Source: Synechococcus sp. CC9311 (GTDB lineage: Bacteria > Cyanobacteriota > Cyanobacteriia > PCC-6307 > Cyanobiaceae). From it: DNA of 64,000 nt. A program made the translations under genes and the position numbers. This document shows positions 17,442-26,081 of the stretch, piece after piece (position 1 is the stretch's first letter; each line of letters starts with the position of its first letter). The DNA is taken from contig NC_008319.1 in NCBI RefSeq assembly GCF_000014585.1, positions 2,418,001 to 2,482,000 on the forward strand, in the 5' to 3' direction. The notes beneath the pieces were generated by a model. It did no database searches, was not told where the DNA came from, and saw only the letters and a program-made list of their open reading frames with translations.

Positions 17442-20400
17442 GCCTGCTGCACGCCACCTGGCTTCCGGCCATTCGTACTCCTACCAGCTCTGGACGAGCT
17501 GCCCTTTTGGTGTGGGCCGACACCTGGCGCGTTGCCGAGCCTGCAGGCCCAAGTACAACCCCTGCGCTTCACCCGTTCACCCTCAGCCCAGACGATCTCC
17601 GGGCCTTGCTCACGGAACGGGATCTTTTACCCGACGGCATCATTGATGCCACGGCATGCCTCACCCTGCCGAGCCGCAGCGTGAAGCCCCGAAAAAAACG
17701 CGAAACAGAGACCAGCAGCACTGAACAGCCCAGCTGGACAGGCCTTCCCTTACAGGCTGGAGAACCGATCCCCAAACAAACAGAGTGGTGGCCTTGGCAG
17801 GTTCAGGGGCTCGCAATTGACCCCATGGCGGCCACCGCCTGGCTGTCCAAACTGCCTCTGTCAGGACGACATCCTGATTTGGCTGATGAGTTGCGCTGGT
17901 GGAGTCACATGCAGCGTTGGTCCCTCAGCCTCGTAGCCCGAAGTCGCTGGCTCCCCCAAGTGGAGCTGAGCAAGGGCGAGGGCTATCCCCATCGCGCCCG
18001 CTGGGTACCGCTTCTGAATCGGGAAGAAGACAGGCGCCGTCTAGAAGACTTGGCCGCAGGGCTCCCTCTCGTTGCCACCTGTGCCCTGCCTTGGCGAGAA
18101 CCAACGGGCAAACGCAGCAACCGAATCACCAGGCTCAGACCAGAAGCCATGCGCGCCGCGAATCCCGTGGCTTGCTGCAGGCCTCGCAGCGGACGACTAA
18201 GGGTTGCCACGTTATTGGCCGACCTGATGGACGCGCAGCTGCGCAAGGGCTTTACTCCTGACCCTGACGGCTTGGACCCCCTGCTACGCGCCTGGGAGGA
18301 GGCCTTGAGCTCGGATACAGGTGAAATCCAACTCAGCGATGAAGAAACCGAACGCCTAGCCACCGCCAGTAATCATTGGCGTGAAGGGGTCGCTGGAAAT
18401 GTTGCTGCAGCCCGCGCCTGCCTGGAGCTGGCAACACCAGCGGACGATGAGGACCTTTGGCCACTGCGCTTCTTTCTGCAGGCGGAAGCAGATCCAACCC
18501 TCAAGCTGCCCGCAGGAGCGGCATGGGCTGCAGGCCCCAGCGGCCTCCAACTTGGGGAAATCAAGGTGGAGCACCCCAGCGAGGTCTTGCTCGAGGGTAT
18601 GGGGCGAGCCCTGACCGTGTTCCAACCGATCGAGCGCGGACTGGACAGTGCCACGCCAGAGAGCATGCAGCTCACACCAGCTGAAGCGTTTGTTTTGGTG
18701 CGCACAGCAGTCCGACAACTGCGGGATGTGGGCGTTGGCGTTGACCTGCCACCAAGCCTGTCTGGAGGGCTGGCTAGCAGGCTTGGCCTCGCCATCAAGG
18801 CAGAACTCTCCGAGCGTTCGCGAGGCTTCACGCTCGGTGAAAACCTTGACTGGAGCTGGGAGCTGATGATCGGCGGGGTGACGCTGACCTTGCGAGAGCT
18901 TGAGCGATTGGCTGGTAAGCGCAGCCCTCTGGTGCGTCACAAAGGGGCTTGGATCGAACTACGGCCCAATGACCTCAAAAATGCCGAGCGCTTTTGCGCC
19001 GCCAATCCAGACCTGAGCCTCGACGACGCGCTTCGGCTCACCGCCACCGAAGGCGACACGATGATGCGCCTGCCCGTGCATCAATTTGATGCCGGTCCGC
19101 GGCTGCAAGCCGTGCTGGAGCAGTACCACCAGCAGAAAGCGCCAGACCCACTCCCCGCTCCCGAGGGCTTTTCGGGTCAACTCAGGCCCTATCAAGAGAG
19201 AGGACTCGGCTGGCTTGCCTTCCTGCATCGCTTCGACCAAGGCGCCTGCTTGGCCGATGACATGGGCCTTGGCAAAACCATCCAGCTGCTGGCTTTTCTG
19301 CAACACCTCAAGGCAGAAAACGAACTCAAGCGATCAGTGCTTTTAATTGCACCCACATCTGTCCTTACGAACTGGAAACGAGAGGCAACAGCGTTTACAC
19401 CCGAGCTCAAGGTGCATGAGCACTACGGTCCAAAACGCCCGAGCACCCCAGCAGCACTGAAAAAGGCGCTGAAAGACGTGGATCTCGTGCTCACCAGCTA
19501 TGGCCTGTTACAACGCGACAGTGAGCTCCTCGAAAGTCACGATTGGCAAGGCCTCGTGATCGATGAAGCGCAGGCGATAAAAAACCCCTCCGCGAAGCAA
19601 AGCCAAGCCGCCCGTGATCTGGCCCGCCCGAAAAAGAACAGCCGTTTTCGCATCGCACTCACCGGCACACCAGTTGAGAACCGCGTCAGCGAGCTCTGGG
19701 CCCTGATGGACTTCCTCAACCCTCGGGTACTGGGAGAGGAAGAATTTTTCCGACATCGCTATCGCATGCCGATTGAGCGTTACGGAGACCTGTCCTCGCT
19801 GCGCGACCTCAAAGCCCGAGTGGGACCTTTCATCCTCAGACGACTCAAAACAGACAAAGCGATCATCTCGGATCTACCCGAGAAGGTGGAATTGAGCGAG
19901 TGGGTTGGGCTGAGCAAAGAGCAGAAGTCGCTGTATGCCAAAACCGTTGAAGACACCTTGGATGCCATTGCCCGCGCGCCACGCGGCAAACGTCATGGTC
20001 AGGTGTTGGGTCTGCTCACCAAGCTCAAGCAGATTTGCAACCACCCTGCGCTTGCCCTCAAGGAGCAGGGCGCCAGCGAAGATTTCCTCAAACGGTCCGT
20101 GAAGCTGCAACGTCTCGAAGAAATTTTGGACGAGGTTGTAGAAGCTGGGGATCGAGCCTTGCTGTTTACCCAGTTCGCGGAATGGGGCAAGTTGCTCCAG
20201 GATTATTTGCAACGACGCTGGCGCAGCGAAGTTCCCTTCCTCAGCGGCAGCACCAGCAAAAGTGAACGGCAAGCCATGGTCGATCGCTTCCAGGAGGATC
20301 CGCGCGGGCCCCAGCTTTTCCTGTTATCACTCAAAGCTGGCGGAGTCGGCCTCAACCTCACGCGCGCCAGTCATGTCTTTCACATCGACCGTTGGTGGAA

Positions 20401-20632
20401 CCCCGCCGTTGAAAATCAAGCCACGGACCGTGCCTATCGCATCGGCCAAACGAACCGGGTCATGGTGCATAAGTTCATCACCAGCGGCTCCGTTGAGGAG
20501 AAAATTGACCGCATGATCCGCGAGAAGTCCAGACTGGCGGAAGACATCATTGGCTCCGGCGAAGACTGGCTTGGAGGCCTGGAAATGGGACAACTCAAAG
20601 AGCTAGTGAGCCTGGAGGACAACCAAGCATGA
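17438..20632 (+). CDS. SNF2/RapA-family helicase-like ATPase
   Basis: 1064 aa from ATG 17438, which lies in the ATGA overlap (an earlier in-frame start at 17369 lies inside the preceding gene). The N-terminal ~550 residues are the SNF2-associated bacterial region. The ATPase core follows: Walker A DDMGLGKTIQ near residue 610, DEAQAIKN near 708, LTGTPVENR, then helicase C with FTQFAEWG, LKAGGVGLNLTRA and ATDRAYRIGQ. These are the family's motifs I to VI. Such proteins are double-stranded DNA translocases acting on nucleoprotein, and the cellular role here is unknown. Coupled to the SWIM protein gene downstream by another ATGA overlap. Confidence 0.93.
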   Translation: MSLLHATWLPAIRTPTSSGRAALLVWADTWRVAEPAGPSTTPALHPFTLSPDDLRALLTERDLLPDGIIDATACLTLPSRSVKPRKKRETETSSTEQPSWTGLPLQAGEPIPKQTEWWPWQVQGLAIDPMAATAWLSKLPLSGRHPDLADELRWWSHMQRWSLSLVARSRWLPQVELSKGEGYPHRARWVPLLNREEDRRRLEDLAAGLPLVATCALPWREPTGKRSNRITRLRPEAMRAANPVACCRPRSGRLRVATLLADLMDAQLRKGFTPDPDGLDPLLRAWEEALSSDTGEIQLSDEETERLATASNHWREGVAGNVAAARACLELATPADDEDLWPLRFFLQAEADPTLKLPAGAAWAAGPSGLQLGEIKVEHPSEVLLEGMGRALTVFQPIERGLDSATPESMQLTPAEAFVLVRTAVRQLRDVGVGVDLPPSLSGGLASRLGLAIKAELSERSRGFTLGENLDWSWELMIGGVTLTLRELERLAGKRSPLVRHKGAWIELRPNDLKNAERFCAANPDLSLDDALRLTATEGDTMMRLPVHQFDAGPRLQAVLEQYHQQKAPDPLPAPEGFSGQLRPYQERGLGWLAFLHRFDQGACLADDMGLGKTIQLLAFLQHLKAENELKRSVLLIAPTSVLTNWKREATAFTPELKVHEHYGPKRPSTPAALKKALKDVDLVLTSYGLLQRDSELLESHDWQGLVIDEAQAIKNPSAKQSQAARDLARPKKNSRFRIALTGTPVENRVSELWALMDFLNPRVLGEEEFFRHRYRMPIERYGDLSSLRDLKARVGPFILRRLKTDKAIISDLPEKVELSEWVGLSKEQKSLYAKTVEDTLDAIARAPRGKRHGQVLGLLTKLKQICNHPALALKEQGASEDFLKRSVKLQRLEEILDEVVEAGDRALLFTQFAEWGKLLQDYLQRRWRSEVPFLSGSTSKSERQAMVDRFQEDPRGPQLFLLSLKAGGVGLNLTRASHVFHIDRWWNPAVENQATDRAYRIGQTNRVMVHKFITSGSVEEKIDRMIREKSRLAEDIIGSGEDWLGGLEMGQLKELVSLEDNQA

Positions 20633-21525
20633 GCATCACTCCACCAGGTGGCATCAACACATCGATCAGTGACGACGGTCTGTCCCAACAACCCTGGTGG
20701 GTTGAGCAATGGATGGAGCTCATCAATTCCTACCGCTTCAAAAAGCGCTTGGAACGGGCCTGGGCCTACGCGCGAGAAGGTCATGTGACCTCCATTCGCT
20801 TCGAAGGACGACGCGTGCATGCCCGCGTGCAAGGCACAGACAAAGACCCCTACAAAGTGAAGCTCTGGCTCGACGTTCTTAAAGATGAGGACTGGCGCTA
20901 CGTACTGGAGGCGCTCACGATGAAGGCCCGCTGGTCCGCTCAACTCTTGGCAGGGATCATGCCAGCCGATATCGAACGGGCCTTCGCTGCCAGTGGCCGC
21001 CGCCTGTTCCCCTTCAAGCTTCAAGAGGTGAGGAGCGAATGCAGCTGTCCAGACAAAGCCAACCCTTGTAAACACATCAGCGCCGTTTACTTCTTGATGG
21101 GAGAACGGTTCAGCGAAGATCCGTTTGTGCTGTTTCAGCTGCGTGGTCGCACGCGAGCCAAACTGCTGGAAGACCTGGCGGCGCATCGCCTAGAGGCATT
21201 ACAGGCCATCGCCGAGAGCGCAAACCAGAACGACAACGCAGAAGCGCTTGCGATTGACGTCAGTAGTAGCGAACTCAATCCTCCCCATCCCGCGGTTCTC
21301 GATCCAACGCTCTGGTGGCGCTATGACGCTGGCCTTGACGGAGACCTGGTGGTGATCACCCCGGCGATGGAAGGAGACACGGGACTGGACGCTGCAGGTG
21401 AACTACCACTAGCCGAAGAGCCCCGCTTCCCGGAGGCTCGGCCCCGTTTCTTGCAGCACCTGCGCGAACAAGGACAAGCCTTAGCGCAACAAGCCATGTT
21501 GGAAGCGATGGCAGCGGGGCAGTAA
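20629..21525 (+). CDS. SWIM zinc-finger protein
   Basis: 298 aa. A SWIM-type motif, CSCPDKANPCKHISAVYF (CxC...CxH), lies near residues 140-157 and is expected to bind zinc and mediate protein or DNA contacts. N-terminal residues ~15-100 have WWVEQWMELINSYRFKKRLERAWAYAREG and RVHARVQGT, the usual lead-in of bacterial SWIM proteins that accompany SNF2 enzymes. The start overlaps the SNF2 stop (ATGA), so the two are translationally coupled and probably work as partners. Confidence 0.88.
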   Translation: MSITPPGGINTSISDDGLSQQPWWVEQWMELINSYRFKKRLERAWAYAREGHVTSIRFEGRRVHARVQGTDKDPYKVKLWLDVLKDEDWRYVLEALTMKARWSAQLLAGIMPADIERAFAASGRRLFPFKLQEVRSECSCPDKANPCKHISAVYFLMGERFSEDPFVLFQLRGRTRAKLLEDLAAHRLEALQAIAESANQNDNAEALAIDVSSSELNPPHPAVLDPTLWWRYDAGLDGDLVVITPAMEGDTGLDAAGELPLAEEPRFPEARPRFLQHLREQGQALAQQAMLEAMAAGQ

Positions 21526-21528
21526 GCC

Positions 21529-22023
21529 ATGACGGGCATCATTTCAAGTACCACCGCTCCCTGGTTGAGACCTGATGCCCAGGCGCTAACCAACGGCTTG
21601 CTGATCTCCTATCAACGGGCCTTTGCTCAACCCCTACTGGTGTGTGATCAAAGCGGCTCGTTTCATCGCACAGCAGCGCAAGAGCTTTTCGCGAGCCCAA
21701 TTGCCGTGTTGGCTCATGATCACAGTGCTGACCCATTGCTGACCTATGCCAACGGCACAGCCCTGCGGATCTGGGGGCACAGTTGGCAGACCATGGTGGG
21801 CATGCCCTCCAGGCTGACTGCGGAGGAGAGTGAGCAACGCGAGCGTGCCAGCGCTCTTCAGCAAGCCCAACAAAGTGCCGGATTCAGAGGCTATGGCGGG
21901 ATCCGCATTAATCAAGAAGGTCGGCGTTTCATGATTCACAACGCTCGAATCTGGCCCCTGTGGGATGACAATAATGAGGTCTGCGGACAGGCCGCTGCTT
22001 TCTCCAGCTGGTGGTGGATTTAA
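21529..22023 (+). CDS. MEKHLA (PAS-like) domain protein
   Basis: 164 aa, beginning 3 bp after the SWIM protein stop. Residues ~70-160 match the MEKHLA/PAS-like pattern: DPLLTYANGTALRIWGHSW, MPSRLTAEESEQRER, GIRINQEGRRFMIHNARIWPLWD. It ends WWWI. The family is small and soluble and is known in cyanobacteria and plants, with a suspected sensory or ligand-binding role but no established reaction. Position makes it the third gene of the SNF2-SWIM operon. Confidence 0.8.
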   Translation: MTGIISSTTAPWLRPDAQALTNGLLISYQRAFAQPLLVCDQSGSFHRTAAQELFASPIAVLAHDHSADPLLTYANGTALRIWGHSWQTMVGMPSRLTAEESEQRERASALQQAQQSAGFRGYGGIRINQEGRRFMIHNARIWPLWDDNNEVCGQAAAFSSWWWI

Positions 22024-22052
22024 TCACTGAAGGGAACAGGATGACTGCCTGT

Positions 22053-23366
22053 TCAGGCACCCCAACCGAAAACCCACCAACCGAGGAAGAGCAAGCTGAA
22101 GCCTGTCAAAAAGGCCAGACCAAACCAAGTGAGCACTTGCATCGCTGGACCATCGCGATGCTCTACAGCCACCAAGTCACTGTTCATCGTGTCCATGGCC
22201 ATCCAGGCAAATAACGGAGCTGTCAGAAAGCTTCCTGTCATCGCACCGAAAACGAAATCTTTCACTCCAATCCCCCCACTGAACGCAAACAGCAGGGCCA
22301 CCAAGGCAGCCAATAAATGCAGCACTAACCACACGGACAAACGACGCTGCTGAGGAGCCGAGGCCAAATCCCCTCGATCAGACCCCTGCAGCAAACCTTG
22401 GATCGCTGAAATACTGCGTGGATACGCATCCAAACAGGTGAGCGTTGTACTAAACATCGCCGCAAAAGCCGCCGGAATAATCACCCAAGCGGCCCAGCCA
22501 CCCATGGCTTCGGTGTACAGGCGAATGAGATTCTGAGCAAAAGACACCCCACTGCCCGCAAACATTCCCTCACCGGTGCCATACATCGTGTAGGCACCCA
22601 AAATCACAAAAAAGACTGCTGTCACAACAGTGACCACATAGCCGAGGTTGAAATCAAATTCGGCCTCCTTCAAAGACGCCGAATGCTTGCTGTCTTGCGC
22701 GCGGGAGAACATCCACAACGACGGCCATACGCACATCTCCACCGGACCGGGCATCCAGCCCATCAAGGGGATTAGGAATGCCAAGTTTGCGGCTGTCCAG
22801 GGAGAAGGAGTTGTACCAACCCAGGTGGCTGCCACATCCCCAACAGAACCGCGCATCAACAGTGTCAACGCTGCCACTCCGGAAAGAAGGGTCAACAGAA
22901 CAACCAACACTTTCGAAAGACGATCCAGCGCCCGGTAGTGCCCCAGAAGAAGGATCAAGCCACTCACAGCCAGCACGGCGATGGCCAAGCCGAACGTATT
23001 GAAATTCGCCAAAAGCGGCACGTTGGTCAACAAGAGCCCAGCAACAAAGCTGACCGCCGCAATCGTGAGCGTTCCGGTGACAAGACTGACCAAGAGGTAA
23101 AGCGGGAGGTAGAAGCGATTGCGGCGCTGAAACCTCTCTAACAATGTCAATCCAGTGACTGCTGTAAAACGTGTGCCCACCCGCAGAAATGGATACTTCA
23201 CCAAATTGGTGAGCAGGATTAGGCCCAATAACGCAAAGCCAAACCTGGCCCCAGCCGTTGTGGACGACATCAAGTGAGACCCGCCAATACAGGCCCCAGC
23301 CATCAAAATCCCCGGCCCTAGGCTCTGCCTGAGACCCGATGCCGAACGTGAGGCGGAGGTAGCCAT
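22053..23366 (-). CDS. Divergent Nramp-family transporter
   Basis: 437 aa with about 11 hydrophobic segments. It starts with GPGILMAGACIGGSHLMSSTTAGARFG, the Nramp TM1 context. The metal-binding DPGN of classical Nramp proteins is replaced by IGGSH, and the TM6 MPH motif by MPGPVEMCVWP. Classical members import Mn2+ or Fe2+ with protons. Loss of the Asp, Asn and His ligands makes that substrate doubtful here. Convergent with the MEKHLA gene. Confidence 0.85.
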   Translation of the reverse strand: MATSASRSASGLRQSLGPGILMAGACIGGSHLMSSTTAGARFGFALLGLILLTNLVKYPFLRVGTRFTAVTGLTLLERFQRRNRFYLPLYLLVSLVTGTLTIAAVSFVAGLLLTNVPLLANFNTFGLAIAVLAVSGLILLLGHYRALDRLSKVLVVLLTLLSGVAALTLLMRGSVGDVAATWVGTTPSPWTAANLAFLIPLMGWMPGPVEMCVWPSLWMFSRAQDSKHSASLKEAEFDFNLGYVVTVVTAVFFVILGAYTMYGTGEGMFAGSGVSFAQNLIRLYTEAMGGWAAWVIIPAAFAAMFSTTLTCLDAYPRSISAIQGLLQGSDRGDLASAPQQRRLSVWLVLHLLAALVALLFAFSGGIGVKDFVFGAMTGSFLTAPLFAWMAMDTMNSDLVAVEHRDGPAMQVLTWFGLAFLTGFSLLFLGWWVFGWGA

Positions 23367-23779
23367 AGAGAGACGAATGGTTGGAGGCCATCCTCCTGCG
23401 AAGCCTCACGCAATGGAACATCCGTTCATCGGTCGAGATCAAGATGCTGCACGACTTGAACGCGAATCCACGGCGATCGAACACAAATGAAGCCGGGAAG
23501 CCAAGCTTGACTGATGAACAAGGGCTCAATCTTCTTACGCTGCGATGAGAGTCAATGAGTTTGCAAGCGAGAGCCTTCCCTCTTCGGCGAGAGGAGACTT
23601 GACCCAGACCTGTCAGCGTTCGGCTCTCACGACTTCTCAGTAGCAGCAACCGAACCTGGTGGTCTAGACCGAACCAAAACGGGCGGTTCTTACACTCCCA
23701 GTTGAGATCAATTCAGCGCAGATTGGCGTTGCGGGAAACACAAACTTCCTGAATTTCACAGCCAATTTGAGATTTACCC
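23367..23779. other. Divergent intergenic region (Nramp-like gene / hsp20)
   Basis: 413 bp. Long open frames here are extensions of shadow frames of the Nramp gene and lack coding character. No CIRCE inverted repeat (TTAGCACTC-N9-GAGTGCTAA) is present before hsp20. The closest text, TTACACTCCCAGTTGAG at about 23690, does not match it. Confidence 0.5.
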
Positions 23780-24214
23780 ATGATCACCCTTCGTACATCA
23801 CCCTTCGATTTGTTGGATCGCCTTGAGCAGCAAGTTTCACAAGCTGAACGCGTTCCCGCTGCTGAAGTGATCGAAACCAACGCCAGCTACACCGTGCGTC
23901 TGGAGCTACCAGGCGTTGACCATGACTCCATCGATATCAAAGCGACGGATCGTTCGCTTTTGATTAGCGCTGAACGGCAACCCACCATCCCCGTTGAAGA
24001 CAACACATCCCCAGCCGAAGCAGGCGCAGACTCAAATGCAAACGCGCAGCAGCTGCTCAGCGAGTTCCGGGCGGGAACATGGAGTCGCAGTTTTCGGTTC
24101 GCCAAGCCGCTCGATCGCGACCAATTAGAGGCCTCCTATCGCGACGGCATTCTTGAGATCAGGGCTGCCAAAAGCGACAACCGCACCACCGTGTCGGTGA
24201 AGGTGGAAAGCTGA
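23780..24214 (+). CDS. Small heat-shock protein (Hsp20/alpha-crystallin)
   Basis: 144 aa. The alpha-crystallin domain spans about residues 25-144. It begins PAAEVIETNASYTVRLELPGVD, includes WSRSFRFAKPLDRDQLEASYRDGILEI with the conserved G-I-L motif, and ends in a short C-terminus (TTVSVKVES). A ~20-residue insert (DNTSPAEAGADSNANAQQ) sits between the two halves. It acts as an ATP-independent holdase that keeps unfolding proteins soluble. Monocistronic with its own terminator. Confidence 0.95.
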   Translation: MITLRTSPFDLLDRLEQQVSQAERVPAAEVIETNASYTVRLELPGVDHDSIDIKATDRSLLISAERQPTIPVEDNTSPAEAGADSNANAQQLLSEFRAGTWSRSFRFAKPLDRDQLEASYRDGILEIRAAKSDNRTTVSVKVES

Positions 24215-24270
24215 AACACGCCTGTGAACTCCAGTTAAAGAAAGCAAGTGCAACGGAAAAGAGGTAAAGG

Positions 24271-24300
24271 GGCTCCTCGCCATGGCGGGGGGCCTTTTTT
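24271..24300 (+). terminator. Intrinsic terminator after hsp20
   Basis: GGCTCCTCGCC / GGCGGGGGGCC stem (two G-U pairs) followed by TTTTTT. Confidence 0.9.
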
Positions 24301-24340
24301 GTGGATGTGAAAGAACTGATCGATAAGATCCACTGTTGTT

Positions 24341-24358
24341 CCGTCGATTGATCGACGG
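24341..24358. promoter_or_regulatory. 18-bp palindrome upstream of dctP
   Basis: CCGTCGATTGATCGACGG has perfect 8-bp arms around TG and ends 20 bp before the dctP ATG. It could be an operator, or a hairpin in the leader that affects translation. A GGAGG Shine-Dalgarno sequence follows it. Confidence 0.45.
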
Positions 24359-24378
24359 GCCTCCGGAGGACGCCAGCC

Positions 24379-25515
24379 ATGCAAAGACGGCAGCTGCTTC
24401 GCAGCGGTGGTCAAGCGGCAGCGGCAGCGGCGGGCGCCGCAGCTTTGAGTGCCTGCACGATCCGCCGAGCGGAAGAAACGCGCGCCAGCGGCCTACCCCA
24501 AGTGCGCTGGCGCATGGCTACGAGTTGGCCCATCTCCCTCGACACCATTTATGGGGGTGCCGTCACCATCTGCCAACGCGTTGAGGAGATGAGTGGTGGA
24601 GCCTTCCGGATTGAGCCTTTTGCAGCGGGCGAAATCGTCCCCGGCCTGGAGGTGCTGGATGCCGTTCAAGCGCGTTCTGTTGAATGCGGCCACACCGCCA
24701 GCTACTACTACATCGGCAAGAACCCAGCCTTTGCCTTTGGAACGGCGGTGCCGTTTGGCTTGTCTGCCCAACAGCAAAACACCTGGCTGTATTACGGCGG
24801 CGGCAACGAGGACATGAATGCCCTGTTTGCCGATTTCGGAGCAGTAAGTTTCCCAGCCGGAAACACGGGAGGTCAACTGGGAGGGTGGTTTAAAAAACCG
24901 ATCCAAAACCTTGCATCCCTTCAGGGGTTGAAGATGCGCATCCCTGGTCTAGGTGGAAAGGTGATGGCCAAACTGGGCGTGAATGTCCAGGTTCTTCCTG
25001 GTGGAGAGATTTACCTCGCTTTAGAGCGGGGCACGATCGATGCAGCCGAATTCACTGGACCCTATGACGATGAAAAGCTTGGATTAGCCAAAGCCGCAAA
25101 GCACTATTACTACCCCGGTTGGTGGGAGCCAGGGCCAACACTGATGGCACTGGTCAACCGCAAAGCCTGGTCGGACCTCCCAAAGGAGTATCAAGCCATG
25201 TTCCGCACGGCCTGCTACGAAGCCAACCTGGGAATGTTGAGCAATTACGAATGGCGTAACAGCGAAGCATTGCAACGCATCACCCGCCAAGGCATCAAGC
25301 TCGAGCGCTATGGCGATGACATCCTCAAAGCTGCTCGTAGCGCTAGCGCGGAGATTTTTCAGGAGCTCGCGGATGCCGACGCAGGATTTAAAGCTCTGCT
25401 CGAGCGCTGGCGCTTGTTCCGCCGAGACACCAGAAGGTGGAACAACATCAATGAATTACCGCTCGCTGAATTTGATGAAAGCAGCGAAGGAGATCAACCA
25501 GGAGACCAGCGATGA
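24379..25515 (+). CDS. TRAP transporter solute-binding protein (DctP family)
   Basis: 378 aa. The N-terminus has twin Arg (RRQLLRSGG), an Ala-rich core and ALSAC (Cys26), so it is probably a Tat-exported protein and possibly a lipoprotein. Family features: WRMATSWPISLDTIYGGA at the mature start, GLKMRIPGLGGKVMAKLGVNVQVLPGGEIYLALERGTIDAAEFTGPYDD, with the conserved Arg of the carboxylate pocket in KMRIPG. This is the mannitol/chloroaromatic-type subgroup of DctP by pattern. The substrate is probably an organic acid, not determinable here. dctQ overlaps its stop (ATGA). Confidence 0.92.
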   Translation: MQRRQLLRSGGQAAAAAAGAAALSACTIRRAEETRASGLPQVRWRMATSWPISLDTIYGGAVTICQRVEEMSGGAFRIEPFAAGEIVPGLEVLDAVQARSVECGHTASYYYIGKNPAFAFGTAVPFGLSAQQQNTWLYYGGGNEDMNALFADFGAVSFPAGNTGGQLGGWFKKPIQNLASLQGLKMRIPGLGGKVMAKLGVNVQVLPGGEIYLALERGTIDAAEFTGPYDDEKLGLAKAAKHYYYPGWWEPGPTLMALVNRKAWSDLPKEYQAMFRTACYEANLGMLSNYEWRNSEALQRITRQGIKLERYGDDILKAARSASAEIFQELADADAGFKALLERWRLFRRDTRRWNNINELPLAEFDESSEGDQPGDQR

Positions 25516-26081
25516 ACGGTCGCTTTGCAGGTCTCGTACGCATGCTCGACGGGATGAATGCCGCTGCAGCCTGGCTAGCGCGCTGGTCGGTGTTGTTGAT
25601 GCTCGCCATCGGCTTCTGGAATGTGGTGGGCCGGTATGTGGGATCAGCAATCGGGATCAACCTCAGCAGCAATGGGCTGATCGAAGCCCAGTGGTATTTA
25701 TTTGCGCTGATTTTTCTGCTCGGACTGGGCTGGACGCTGCAAAAAGACGGCCATGTTCGTGTTGATGTCCTGCAAAGCCGCTGGAGCGCCCGCCGCCAGG
25801 CTCGCCAAGAACTCAGTTCATTGCTCTTGTTATTACTGCCATTCGCCTTTGGCGTCATGGCCCTATCGGTTGCACCGGCGCTGCGTTCTTGGAGTATTGG
25901 GGAGATGTCTCCCGATCCGGGTGGTTTACCTCGCACCTGGCTGAAGTCTCTGATTCCAGTGGGTTTTCTGTTACTAGGCCTCCAGGGAATTGCGGAATCC
26001 TTGCGGCTGCGCTGGAAGCTGATGCATGGGGATGAGCAGTCCGATGGTCAGCAACCTCCTCAGGAAGGAACCGGCCTGTGA
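25512..26081 (+). CDS. TRAP transporter small permease (DctQ)
   Basis: 189 aa with four membrane spans, including WSVLLMLAIGFWNVVGRYV near residues 25-45 and AQWYLFALIFLLGLGWTLQKDGHVRVDV, the DctQ hallmark with its conserved Asp/Arg. It supports the large permease in the cytoplasmic membrane. It overlaps dctP and dctM by 4 bp each. Confidence 0.92.
   Translation: MNGRFAGLVRMLDGMNAAAAWLARWSVLLMLAIGFWNVVGRYVGSAIGINLSSNGLIEAQWYLFALIFLLGLGWTLQKDGHVRVDVLQSRWSARRQARQELSSLLLLLLPFAFGVMALSVAPALRSWSIGEMSPDPGGLPRTWLKSLIPVGFLLLGLQGIAESLRLRWKLMHGDEQSDGQQPPQEGTGL

Noticed and set aside
22654-23649. 331-codon minus-strand frame
   Set aside because: Lies in another frame of the Nramp-like gene and its upstream region. 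Low-complexity Ser/Arg/Cys translation with no family pattern.
23650-23779. CIRCE-type heat-shock operator before hsp20
   Set aside because: Only TTACACTC is similar. The paired GAGTGCTAA half at the right spacing is missing.
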